Shown in pieces: positions 45,273-57,239 of a DNA stretch of 64,000 nt. The translations under genes and the position numbers were made by a program. Under the pieces are notes generated by a model. It had not been told where the DNA came from, searched no databases, and worked only from the letters and a program-made list of their open reading frames with translations. The DNA is from Campanula takesimana (lineage: Eukaryota; Streptophyta; Magnoliopsida; Asterales; Campanulaceae), in the NCBI GenBank assembly GCA_026119855.1, contig JAOWBW010000038.1, forward strand, positions 1,291,824 to 1,355,823, read 5' to 3'. Each line of letters begins with the position of its first letter. Position 1 is the stretch's first letter.

Positions 45273-45403
45273 CTTAGATAGGCAAAGGAGTGACCCAGTG
45301 GTAAAGCGAAGACTCGCCCTCAGTGAGTGCTAGGGTTCGATCCCTCTCCTCGCCTCCTTATGGCGTGGACATTGTAAAAAATAAAAAATCTTAGATAGCC
45401 AAA
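45273..45403 (+). mobile_element. tRNA-derived SINE with target duplication
   Basis: The element 45287-45389 lies between direct repeats CTTAGATAGGCAAA (45273-45286) and CTTAGATAGCCAAA (45390-45403, one mismatch). Box A is TGACCCAGTGG, box B is GGGTTCGATCC, and there is a short A-rich tail. It is only about 103 bp. Confidence 0.82.
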
Positions 45404-45675
45404 CTAACAAGTTTTTTTTTTTTTTGAAGGAACCAAACTAACAAGTTAAATAAACCAACCTCGTTAAATTTAACTGACTTTTTATTTTGACAATCCTTTT
45501 ATGCATCCTCTCTCATAAATTCCAAGTTTCTTCTCAGTTTGGAAGTCGCCATTATCCCTCTCAATGCTCCCATCTTCCCCATCTTCATTTTCATCTTCAA
45601 CCACCATTTTCATAAACCAACGTAGTGTACGAATTTTAGTTTTCTTTATGTGGCATGCTTAGTGAGTAAAATAGT

Positions 45676-46172
45676 ACTATTTCCGTCCCAAAATAAGAAT
45701 CATACCTTGGTTATGCACGCTTGTTAAAAAAACAATAGGAAATGAGTAAATATTCAAGTAGATTGAGGGCATTATTTTCCAAAATACTACTCATAATACA
45801 AGTGGGTATAAGTAGGTTAGTAAAGTATTTGATTTTTGATAAGAGCAATGCTAGGGGCACAAAATAAAGTCACAAAATCTTGCTCACAAAATGAGGTGAA
45901 GATAATTTATTGGTTGCATAGATAATGGACCCGCCGCACTCTACTTAAAAACATCAATAAAATCATGACACTTAGAATTTTGTGAGCAATATTTTGTGAT
46001 TTTTTTTGTGCCCCTAGTATTATTCTTTTGATAATCATATAAGCATCACAAGGACAAGTTGTCTAAAACGTTATTCGGTATGTCTCATCCTTTATCATTT
46101 TGGGTAAAGACTCTTACTATGTGACGTACCAAAATAAAAAGTATGACTCTTACTCCGGAGTGGAGGGAGTGC
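45676..46172. mobile_element. Stowaway-like MITE split by a hAT-type MITE
   Basis: The left end TTCCGTCCCAAAATAAGAAT and the right end GACTCTTACTCCGGAGTGGAG are inverse-related. They are interrupted by the element at 45842-46025. Confidence 0.65.
45834..46033. mobile_element. hAT-type MITE, GGGGCACAAAA family, copy 3
   Basis: The element is 45842-46025, flanked by an exact 8-bp duplication TTTTGATA. The ends are AGAGCAATGCTAGGGGCACA and the inverse of GAATAATACTAGGGGCACA. It is in the opposite orientation to copies 1, 2 and 4 by its interior (TTATTGGTTGC near the left). Confidence 0.88.
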
Positions 46173-46401
46173 ATTTCATTATTTGTATTAAAATATGAAA
46201 TATATATAATTAAAATGTTACTAGATAGTACATTATATTGATTGTAAGAAAAGTGAAAATACATTGTATAGGTTGGTCGTTTGGTCGCTTCGAAAACCTA
46301 GATACAATAAGTTAATTTTTCTAGGAATAATAATAGGAAAAAGATATAAATCATGGTTTGGGTAAGGCACATAAAATTCAGCCTAAATTAGGAAACAAAG
46401 A

Positions 46402-46655
46402 GTTTTGGGGGAAACTAGTTTCTTCACAAATTGTAAAAAGTGTTGTTCTTAAATATACAGACTAGGTGTTTAAAAGCTTAAACTCACTGTTTTACGGCCT
46501 AAACTCGTCTCACTATTTTTTGGCTTAAACTCGACTCACTGTTTTTCTAGGTGCTTTAAGACATACACTCGCTATTTTTTTAAAGGTGAAACTATATAAA
46601 ATAGTAGAATTTTTATAACCTATGAAAAAACTAGTTTCTCCCCAAATTTAATCAT
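46402..46655. mobile_element. MULE-type MITE, copy 4 (diverged, enlarged)
   Basis: GAGTTTTGGGGGAAACTAGT at 46400-46419 pairs with AACTAGTTTCTCCCCAAAT at 46630-46648. The middle carries repeated GCTTAAACTC...ACT and TTTAAAC-type words in place of the TTTAGGG core. No clear 9-bp duplication remains. Confidence 0.65.
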
Positions 46656-46733
46656 GAGAAAATTAGAACCATTTTTTTTTTCCTGAAAGGAACTGAATAA
46701 ATATTTGGAAAACCAGTTTAAGCCCAGATACAT

Positions 46734-46904
46734 TATTACTAAGAATAATACTAGGGGCACAAAAAAGTCATAAAAATTGCTCACAAAATCTTATGTGTAA
46801 TGATGTTATTGATATTTTTAATTAAAGTGTGGTGAGTCCATTATCATTGCAACCAATAAAATATTGTGACTTTATTTTGTGCCTCTCGCATTTATCCATT
46901 ACTA
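46734..46904. mobile_element. hAT-type MITE, GGGGCACAAAA family, copy 4
   Basis: The element is 46742-46896, flanked by TATTACTA / CATTACTA (8 bp, one mismatch). The left end is AGAATAATACTAGGGGCACA. The right end is worn (TTTTGTGCCTCTCGCATTT). Confidence 0.8.
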
Positions 46905-47064
46905 ATTGGCATTTAGGCTGTGTCTCAGTATAAAGCAAGAGATCGATTTAAAAGCGATCGACAGCTTAAATCACACGCAGAACTGAAGCTGCTAAAACCC
47001 GAGGCGAAATTGAAAGGAATCAAAAGGTGAGATCAATTTTGGCGGTCAATCGCCTGAAATCGCC

Positions 47065-50000
47065 ATGGGACTGAAAATCACCGGAACCATAGAGAGGGTG
47101 AACGGTAAGGAATTGAGTTACAGTGAATTTGTGGAGAGATATATGGCTAAAAATGAACCGGTGGTTCTGACTGGACTCATGGACGACTGGAGAGCTTCCA
47201 AGGATTGGGTGCTCCCCGATGGAAAACCTAATCTCGACTTTTTTGCTTCCAATTTTGGCAATTCTACAGTTCAGGTGCGTGGAATTTTTACTCGAATGCA
47301 AATTCTGTTTAATTGGTATGAACTTGACTTGATTAATTTTTTGAGTCGGTATTTGACATTCATCTGTTTAATTTATGGACAATTGAACTGTAAATATGAT
47401 ACCTCTAGGTTTATAGCCGTTGATTTTTGTTAATAAGTTGTTGTACTGGTACAGCCTGAAGAGAATTAAATTCAGCATGAATCAGTTTCTGCTCAATAGT
47501 AGATGGTAGGTTTTGGGCAGTGAAACTAGTACAAAAACTAGTTCGGGATGTGGTCAAGGTACTAGGGTTTGATCGTTGCATGGGATGTGAATTGTTAATC
47601 TATATGCAGCTGGGGAATGGCTTTAGATACTGCGATGTTCTTTCACTCTTTCTGTGGCGGCTTTTGATTAAATAACTTTGTATTTTAAATTGTGTAACAC
47701 TTGTAGGTTGCTGATTGCAGCACTAGAGATTTTACGGATCAGAAAAGAACAGAAATGTCAGTGTCAGAGTTCATAGGTCACTGGCTTGAGATCTCCTCAA
47801 GAGATCATGATGATGCATCCACTAACAAGCTCGACAGCAGGCTGCTTCTCTATTTGAAGGACTGGCATTTTGTAAAGGTATGGCTTGAAACTAGTTCTTT
47901 GTATTTCTATACTGAAACTTTTATTGATGATTTGAAGGTTACAACCAAAAAGAAATTCCTCCAAACTGCCGCCACAGACACCAACCAAATACATACAACC
48001 CCGTATCCTACGGTGCTCATGCTGAAGTGTAGATACTAAGTTTTTGGTACTATAATGTTCAGATATGTTTTGTCATTCAATATCCTGACCAGTTTCAAGA
48101 TATTGATTGTTGTTAATTTTCCATGTATATATTCAGTTTCTACCGTCACTCTTGAGTAGAACTGGAAGCTTGGTGTGTACATTTACATGAAGTTTCACGC
48201 CTGGGTGGCGTCAGCTGTAATTTGAGTCCATCGATCTCTAAAACACTGAGTTTGGTCCAATATTACGTTTTCTTTTTAGAGGGTTATATAGTCAGGAGTT
48301 GAATACTGTTTTGGGTTCTCACTGACATGCTGGAATTCTATTCTAATTATCACCTTGGGATTTTAAAGTTTTGGGTCTTTTGAATTTGAGAGCAGTATTA
48401 GCAAATGTATATTAACAGTATCCATCATTGTTGCTATTATACCGATTTGATGGGTAGCAGGCAAGATGTCATGGTGTGAACTGATGAATTTTTGAAGTCT
48501 TAAAGTTGCCAATCTTCAAATGAAAGTGAACCTATAGTTTTGTAATTGGCAATCCAACAGAACATTACACTCTAACTTGTTTTAGTACGTCTCCACTTAT
48601 CAATTAATGGCCTTTAAATAGTCTTCATTGCATTGCTGGTTGTCACTCTCTTCTATCTGATATGCACATATGGGATGCCTTCTAGCCATGCATCAAAGTC
48701 AATATATATGTACACACACACGCACATTCATGCATATACTTCGATCACTTAGAGTATTATGTATATAATGCGTGTGTGTGTGCATAGAAACTCAGCATAC
48801 GTAACTCCATTGATATGTAATCATTTCCGCTTCCCCCAGTTACTCTTACCCTTGTATGGATTGCAGGAGTACCCAGAATATTCAGCATACACAACTCCAC
48901 TGATATTTCGTGATGACTGGCTGAATCAGTATCTTGACCAGTACAGTATGCATGAGGACCCTGATAACTTAAAGGCAACTCAAATTAGTTGCTCTGACTA
49001 CCGTTTTGTGTATATGGGAGCAAAAGGTTTGAGCAGATATGCCATGAACTCTTTCTTGTAAGACAAAATCAGTTTTTTGGTACAGCTCATTTTACACAGG
49101 AGCATAATTTCATAGTGAATATATACGTATATATATGTATATAAAAATATATATTGTAGCTAATTCAGGTGAAGTTTATCCACATGCACAGGACCATTTA
49201 GTTTGTTTCTGCCCCAGGTACATGGACTCCTTTTCATGCCGATGTTTTCAGGTCTTATAGTTGGTCGTCCAATGTATGCGGAAAGAAGCAATGGTTCTTT
49301 TTGTCACCAGGTCAACATCACCTTGTGTTTGACAGGTATAAGTTCATTTCCTTCCTGTAATGTATAACCAAATGTTATTTGAAGGTTCAACCTATTGAAG
49401 TGTTAACGATTGACCGGTTGAATCTAGCTTGAAAAAGATTGAATCGAAGCATGAAAATTCTGTTTAGCTGCCATCATCTTTTGGAAATGTCATGATATAT
49501 TCCATTAGGACATTACAAAAGTACAACAGACCTCAATGTTCTAGAATGTAGGCAAAGCTCGCCAGACCATGAATAAAATGAGCGTTCATTGTGTCTTAAA
49601 GAGGCAGCTCCACCTTGTTTTCCCTTTCCTTATTTGAGTTTCATGGTCAACTCGATTGAATTTGACCTAAAATTATGAAAATCTAATTATCCTCATGGAA
49701 ATTTTGAAGTCATTGATGCACCATTATTAATGCTTCATGACAATTTTTAGAATTTCGCGAGTATAATTAGACTGTCATAAGAGTTGATATAAAAGTCAAA
49801 GTAGGACAGTTTTTTTTTTATTTTTTTTTATGGATGGAGGGAGTATGTGTTTTTGTAGCTATTGTCAAAACGTGGCTCAGGTAGTGGCTACTTTCAGGAA
49901 AAAGTGAGGAGTCGCTTGAGAAGCTTCTGCCCCAATGGCCCAATAGAGCACTACAATATGTGGTCTTATTTGAACCAGACAAAACAACAAGCTATGAAAC

Positions 50001-51633
50001 CACAGATGGATATAGTGTGAATCAGGTCCTATATTGGTTCAAAAGTTGATATATCTTTCTACCTCAAGATGAATGCATTGTAGACTAGGGCAGCGTTCCA
50101 GTTTCTTCTCCAGTTACCACATTTACTCAGTCCCTCATCTGAATGCCTGGAGCACTCCAGGAAATACCAAAAAGAATATTCAATCCTCTTTGCATAATGA
50201 TGGCATAGACAGCCCATCTTTCCATAGACATTGTACCCGTTAGGAGGTCCTCTTTATGTTAAGAAAATGATGCCCTTAATGCATTAACTAATTGTTACGT
50301 CTTTCTGGCAGGAAAATGAGAAGAAGGTACAAAATTTTCATACATTGGTTATGCATTATTAAGTACGCATATTTAATAGGAAATTGACCTAATCTTAGCC
50401 TTTATTTTGCCTGTGATTTTATGACTTTTCCCTCTCCCCATTATAGGACAATGAAAAATTCCGTATATGACATCTTTGAAGATGTTAGTGAGACTAGATT
50501 TCCTGGATTCAAGAAGGTAAGTCATCATTATAAAAGTGTCTCAAATTATCTATATTTTCACATGATATGCTCGTGCGATTGATATCTTTGCATATGTATA
50601 TTCAGGCTAGCTGGTTGGAATGTACGCAAGAGCAAAATGAAATAATATTTGTTCCTAGTGGATGGTACCATCAGGTTCACAATTTGGTATGCTTGAATTT
50701 TTCTGCATGTTTGTTATTTTATCAGCCTGTGAACCTAGCCCTCTTTGAATTTGCAAGCTAAGAGACGCAAAGGCTGCATAAGCATTTGTTTCTGCTAATA
50801 AAAGAGGGTTCAAAAGTTTTATAATGGTTATACACATAACATGTGTGGCGTTTATGAGAGATGCGTAGCTCGTGCGTTCTTCTATGCCGAGGGCAGAGGG
50901 ACTGTAATAGAAGTTAGTTATGTGAATGTGTGCTTTGTTTTCTTATATTGTTTGTGTTTACCATGGTTTCAGGAAGATACAATATCAATAAATCACAACT
51001 GGTTCAATGCTTATAATCTTTCTTGGGTGGTAAGTACACCTGTACAAAGCCAGCAAACTGTAGACAGAGATATGGATGTCTAACCATTATTCTTCTTAAA
51101 CTAAATCATGTTTTACTGCCTCCTCATTTCTAGTGGGATTTGCAATTGAGAGATTACAATGAAGCTAAGGAGTACATTGAAGACATCAAGGACATATGTG
51201 ACAATTTTGAGGGGCTCTGTCAACGGAATCTCGCAGTTAACACAGGTGTTCATTTTTCTTCTTTTTAAATCATGGGTAGAAATTCCTTATCCGTGCAGGC
51301 AGTAACTTGTTTAGAAGGTTTTAGAACAAGATTTTGTTACTAATTACCGATCTTCATTTTGTGAAGAAGGATATACACTTGATGATTGCACCTCTGCTCT
51401 TCTTTTTTACCAATTATTCAAACTAGTGTCGGCTCTCCTTTCTCGATTATGCTTGCTTGGACAGCCGCATCTGCTGTTCTTTTATGATGGTGCAGCACCA
51501 GTTGACGTAACAGTTAAGATTCGTTTACATAAGTTCACTACATTTTTACAACAACAACAACAACAAAGCCTTAGTCCCAAAATAATTTGGGGTCGGCTAA
51601 CATGAATCCTCATATGTCATCGTGATAAAAGGA

Positions 51634-51664
<31 letters not shown>

Positions 51665-51716
51665 AAGAGAAAGAGAGAGCGAGAGAGAGAGAAAGAGAGG
51701 AAAAGATGGAGAAATA

Positions 51717-51747
<31 letters not shown>

Positions 51748-53636
51748 AATAATAAAAGTACGATCAACCCCCATCATTCACATGAATCTTCGCCCTCCAC
51801 TCCGGCCTCTTCAACGCCACATCTTCATCCACTCCTAGTAAACTCATATCATTTTCAATCACCTTAATCCAAGTTCACTACATTTTTAACTTGTTAAAAT
51901 TATACTCCCTCCGCCCCTTAATGTTAACCCCCTTTGACTATCCAAACATATTAATGACACAAGTTCATTTCCATCACTATCCTCCTTTCTTCTTCCTTTG
52001 TCTTTCATCCTCCCGCACCCTCTCTCTTTCTCACCTCTCATCCTTAGTTATCACAAGGGAAATCATGAAAGTTACAATGAATATAACCCCTTAGTTATGG
52101 AAAGGGGATTATCTTTATGGGGCAAACAAAAATGGTAAATTTGAGACAGAGGGAGTATGAGTTACGAGTAAATAAGGACATTTAACATTGTTTTCCTGTC
52201 TAAAACCCTAGAGCTGACAAGATTAGAGTAGTATGTCAGAATTTGAACTGCTGATAAGCACATATGGTTATGGTATCACAGAAGTTCATGATCTCTAAGA
52301 ATGTAGTGTAAGGATGCAACTGATAAGTTAATTGAGCCAGTGCGAAAGGTAGACATGCTTTGAAAAGAAAATAATCATATGATACTGAAAAGCCATTAGA
52401 AAATTAACATAAAAAGTAGGTTTCTGTTTCCAAACGATTAGGTTTGGTTGTGATAGTTTTGACCAAAAGGGTCCATGTCAATCAGTTCGTGTTATTTTGA
52501 CATTTCTTTTTTCGGTTTCATAAATTCATGTTTATGTTCGAAAACAAGGTTATAATTTTAGTTTTAAGGTTAATTTTTTCTAATGGTTAAGAAGATAATA
52601 TAGCTGTTGAATCCCAGAATCTCATTTTCCTGAAGTATTCAAGGTGCTTCAGGATTGATATATATCCAGTAGGTACATCGACCGCTGCTTGAGTTCATGT
52701 GCTCATAGACTCTCCACATGCTGGATACCGGTTCTTCATCTGTCAATAGGAAGGAGCTTGGCACCAATCATGAACTCGTGGGTATTGTCTTTATGCAAAT
52801 AATATGCAGGTTAGAATTGGGTAAATAAGTAAACCATCTTGTACTTCAGAGCAGAATCTTATAGTGTAGTTATTCTTCTTTGTGTTTGCTTGGCTATGTT
52901 AATAAGTATTTTGATGATTACACCCTAAATCACAAATGAATTTTGATCCTAAACTCTTACATTTCGTCCGTGTAGCAAGTCTCTTATGTTATATAAGTTA
53001 TATCATCCAAAGACGTATTAGCAGCTGCCGATGTCACTATGTGCTATCTTAGCTGGGTTGAATTTGCAAATATAAGAAAGAAAGGAGCGGAATATATATG
53101 TTTTAACTAATCATACTTGAATATACCAATCAGTTCTTGTTTTGTCCTTTGTCCTAATGCTTGAGGTTTCTTTGGGTGTAGGAATGAATTTCTGTGACTT
53201 CTTCATCTTCATTGTTCGTGTATCATTTGCGAACTTGGTTCAACTTTCCCAGCTTCGTACTAGCAATGCTTGCACCTCATGGAGTTCCTGTCCAAGAGCT
53301 AGGCATATTTTTTTCAATCTTGAATCAGCACAGATTATTGCATTGAAGATGAAATCAGTGGACCAGACTGAAAAGTGTAAAATTTCATCTGATCTCAGAG
53401 TTATGTTTGAGGATCCCACATTCTTGGAGCTCTGCACTCATTTGGAAGTAACGTATGCAACCATATATGAGCAATGTAAAGTAACTTATGGCATTAAGAA
53501 AGATGTGGTCGATAATTTGATGAACATTGGCCTTTCTGAAAGGTCCAGCTCTCTTGTTTGTACGCCTGAAGATCTAATTAGTCTAATAGACCGTGCTTGC
53601 AAGTTGGAGTTAACTGCAGAAGAGAGTCTATATTAG
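47065..53636 (+). CDS. JMJ20: JmjC-domain 2-oxoglutarate/Fe(II) oxygenase, JMJ20/JMJD4 type
   Basis: Nine exons: 47065-47274, 47707-47877, 48867-49026, 49218-49335, 50447-50516, 50606-50686, 50973-51029, 51134-51245 and 53182-53636. All are in phase and give 477 residues. The JmjC fold binds iron through HAD (His187, Asp189 in TPFHADVFRSYSWS) and His265 in PSGWYHQVHNL; CGKKQWFFLSP and SINHNWFNAYN are other family landmarks. The early segment NEPVVLTGLMDDW and the downstream EYIEDIKDICDNFEGLCQRN also match. Arabidopsis JMJ20 has been linked to histone arginine demethylation in germination, and animal JMJD4 hydroxylates the release factor eRF1. Which activity applies here is open. The last intron is about 1.9 kb and holds a LINE tail and a MITE. 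It looks intact. Confidence 0.93.
49620..49846. mobile_element. Diverged Stowaway-like MITE in JMJ20 intron 4
   Basis: The right end ATGGATGGAGGGAGTATG is clear (49830-49847). The inner TTTCATGGTCAACTCGATTG and GTTGATATAAAAGTCAAAG arms pair loosely. The left end is worn. Confidence 0.5.
51531..51888 (-). mobile_element. 5'-truncated RTE-type LINE tail with 18-bp target duplication
   Basis: Direct repeats AAGTTCACTACATTTTTA (51531-51548 and 51871-51888) flank a 322-bp insert. On the minus strand the insert ends with GGACTAAGGCTTTGTTGTTG, the 3' signature shared by plant RTE LINEs and Au-like SINEs. It also reads a short C-terminal peptide (GVDEDVALKRPEWRAKIHV). It includes a (GA)n block at 51630-51700 and (AAAT)n at 51716-51745. 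It lies within JMJ20 intron 8. Confidence 0.82.
51902..52158. mobile_element. Stowaway-like MITE in JMJ20 intron 8
   Basis: ATACTCCCTCCGCCCCTTAA pairs with TTGAGACAGAGGGAGTATG. About 257 bp. Confidence 0.75.
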
Positions 53637-54658
53637 CTTGATTGCCTGGAATCAAATCCCTAGAGCCATGACAATATGACATGAGAGAGATAGTCCTTTA
53701 CCATCCTGTTCAGAGGTCTAAGATGAAATTCCTTAATTCTGTTTGGACTTGCATCGCATCTACTGTATCATCACCATTTCTCGTTGGCACGTGCAAATAT
53801 ACTGGGTTTTTGCGAAGATATATTGGTAGAGGAGGTGAAGTTGATGATTTGCCCATGGGGAGTCTTTGGTGCCAAGCTGTTCATCGAACTGCATACTAGA
53901 GAGTCTAGAATTGAGTTGAGGAACGCATCTAGTTGGATGCAGCATCCACTTTGTTTGCATCATCCATATGTTTGTTCGTGATAACATTAATACTTCTTTT
54001 TTATTTTCTGGTTCCAAATCTGAACATCTCTACATACACATGTATGTAAATACACTATATCATTTCGTAACTTTTGGGGAGTTTGAAATCAGCTCAATAT
54101 CCTATTTTGTGATGCTTTATCATGTAAATTGAAGTTTATGGTAAGCTCAAAGAAAGCAGCTGTAAACTTTAGAAGTTGTTGCTATGTTTGGTTCATGGAT
54201 TTTGTGGGGAAAAAGTGAAAGCAAAATAAAAGGAAACAGCTTTGCCAAGCTTTATTACCATTAAAGTTTCAACAAAAGAGGAGACATCAAAGTAACTGGG
54301 AACATCTTTATGAACTGTAATATTATACAGGGTGTGTAAATTTTTTTTTTTTTTTTTTTTTTTTGGGGGGTGGGGGTAATAGTTATGAATTTTAACAATG
54401 ATTGAACAACACACCAACAAATTGATTTCCCATTTCCCAAGTAAGTGACTCATGTTTTAGTATGTCACTTTTACTTTCCTGTATTTCATCCTAGACATAA
54501 CTGATTCCATTGCTTTTCATGTTATAGCTCTTTACTGCTTTTGGAGATTCAGTGACTGACATCTTATTTCTGTTGACCAGATGCTCCTTTCTCTCAAGGT
54601 AACTTTTCTGCCTTATTTAAATTTTAATCATTCATCTTTACTTTGTGATGTTATGTCG
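53637..54658. other. 3' flank of JMJ20
   Basis: It probably contains the 3' UTR. A poly-T run followed by G (54337-54372) is the only striking feature. Confidence 0.5.
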
Positions 54659-54792
54659 CTTCTGAGCAAGGTTCTAAAAAGCGCTAGGCGGAGCCGAGAA
54701 TTCAGACATAGTTATAATATCCTAGGCGGGACCAAGGCGTTACATGAACGCCTAGCGCCTAGACGAGCGACTTTTAGAACACTGCTTCTGAG
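54659..54792. mobile_element. hAT-type MITE, GCGCTAGGCGG family, copy 3
   Basis: The element is 54667-54784 (118 bp), flanked by an exact 8-bp duplication CTTCTGAG. The ends are the same as at 23604. It is a shorter internal-deletion form: GAGAATTCAGA and GTTATAATAT are shared with the 188-bp copy, but the CCTAGGCGGGG-rich block is missing. Confidence 0.9.
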
Positions 54793-55757
54793 CAAGTTAT
54801 CCTCAAACTTCTCACCTGCAATGAAACGGTAATTTATATTTGTGGCAAATGATCCTCACCCTACATTTTTCTTTGAATTATACTTTGGTTGTCTATAACT
54901 AGCCATTAACCAACAAAAGAAGTCCATAAGTAGCTCAGTTTGATAAGTTGTTGCTTTTAGCATTGACATTGAGATTAAAATACGTCTATCTTAATCAGGG
55001 TGACACTTTGACTCGGTTTCACAACTAATGAAAGACGATATAAAAAAAATACTAGGTCCAAGTCTTATTATTTAGTCTTTTTTATTAGAAGTATGCTTCC
55101 AGAGCCTATTGCGGTGAGTTGACTGTCATAATCATTCTGATCAAGACTATTACATATATCGATGGCATAATTACTCTAATATATTAGTCTCTTTTATTGT
55201 TACGAAGCTTCTAATTACTAAAGTGTTGAAGGGGAAGCTTCATTAGCGACCTTGTGTTCTGTTCATATTTTGTCTGTCTATAGGTTCTCTCACATGCAAC
55301 CCTTAAATTATTGTATGTCGTTTTTTTAGGAGTATTTGACGCTGGAGCGCTGCATCAAGTAAGGAAACATTAATATTTGTCTTATATGGTTTTTATACTA
55401 GCATTTGACTTGCCTGATGCCTTTGCCTTCACTATTCAAACATGGGTCAAATTCTGTGTTTCAACTGTTAGCTTTACATGTACCATTAACACCAAGATGT
55501 TTATAATATTGGAAAAGCAACAAAATTAAATACCAATACCAAGCAAACCAGATTACATTATAAATTTCTATCACACTGGAATATACAGGAGTTGTGTAGG
55601 TGAAATTTTCAGTAGCCTATGAAAAGGGAAGAAGTAAAAGAGAGAAAAAAAAACAAAAACAAAAATTGCCCAACTCATATAAGGCCTAAAATTATGTAAG
55701 TCAAAAAATGGATACACAAAAGAAATAGGTTACGCTCTACACTGTGCCCCTTTTCTT
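54793..55757. other. Spacer between convergent JMJ20 and neprosin-type genes
   Basis: No gene is recognised. The right part is probably the 3' UTR of the minus-strand gene. Confidence 0.5.
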
Positions 55758-57189
55758 TTATGGACACCTTGAATTCCTTCCAGGACCTCCATAATATATA
55801 TAATTTCCCCAAACATTGTTTTTACCCGCCTTTATATTATAACAATTTGGATGATCAGCCAAGAGGTGAAGATTTGATAGAGGTAGCAAGTTATTATCCC
55901 AGTCAACAACTTGCAAATTTCTGAAATAAGAAGCTTTCCCAAAGCCTTCATCTGCGAAATGGCCACTACCCATCTGTGTTGATGTGTGATATCCCATTGA
56001 TCTTGAGTTCACTATCTCTCCTCCAAATTGTATCATACTTGCATGACTTTGTAAGTGGCTGAACAAGAATGATGGCCAATACCCGATGAGTAGCCCATTT
56101 CCAAATTCTAGCCACCAGTGTCCATGTTTAGGGTCCTAAAAAACAAACAACACACATTTGTACTTTTAGCTTATTTTTTGTTTTAGAATATCTCTGCTAC
56201 CTCAGAGATGTGCGAAATAACATTGTAGCAAACACGAATACACGATTATGTCTCTCTATGCATGTGTATTCCTTTTATTTGTGTCATTAGATGTATCATG
56301 GATATTGAAGGCACAAAAGAATGATAATAATACTCCCTCCGTCCCCAAAATGATCTTCCCATTTGCCATTTCTCATTGTCCCAAAAAGTTCTTCCCTTTG
56401 CTACGATTTGGGCTTAAAAGAGCATAAACAAAACATGGCTAGTGAAGCAAGTGTTCATACCCTTAAAAAGTTTAAATAGTCAAATGAGAAGATCATTTAG
56501 AGACGGCAATAGTATATAAAAACAATATAGGAACAAAATGAACAAACGTTGAGGAGAAGGCAAAGTTAAAAATACGAAGAAAAAACAAAGAAGAAAGAAA
56601 CAAGAATCTCTTTTACATAGGTTATCATCAAAAGCCAGTTGTTATCAACTTATTAATAGGTATTTAATTAGGAACGGAAAGAGAAAATATAAGTTAACAC
56701 ATGGGAGACCATTTCCACTATGGAGCGGAGAATCTTACAATTTTTTTATTAGAAATGAAGAATTTAAAGAAAAATTGTTATAATGTATGGTCAGTACTGT
56801 TATAATCATACAACCTCTTAACTAACAGGTTTATGCGCTTTGGTCAAGAATTATATGGGGAAAAGATGGTTATCAAAAATATGAATTATTAAAATATAAT
56901 TTGTTCTAAACACGTAGAAACTTCATGTCAAACTATTTGAAATTCAATAAACTGTAAAAAATTAAAGACATTATGGTCAATGCACCTAATGTCCTTTATA
57001 TTACCTTCCATATCATGATGCCAATGTCAAATTGTTTGCCACTGTAAGATGATCTTGGAGATATTGCTGCGCCTATAGCAATCTTGGTGTTAGTTTGGAC
57101 AAATCCAGAGCATAATAGGTTGTAGCATCCTGTTGCTCGGTATGCATCAGTCTGTAAGAACAACTCTAATTAGCATATCTTTAATCATT

Positions 57190-57239
<50 letters not shown>

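Noticed and set aside
45287..45389. Genuine tRNA gene
   Set aside because: Box A and B are present, but no cloverleaf with acceptor stem closes and the unit has an A-rich tail and a target duplication, as in SINEs.
47500..47620. SINE in JMJ20 intron 1
   Set aside because: A box B-like GGGTTTGATCG is present, but box A is poor and no duplication is visible.
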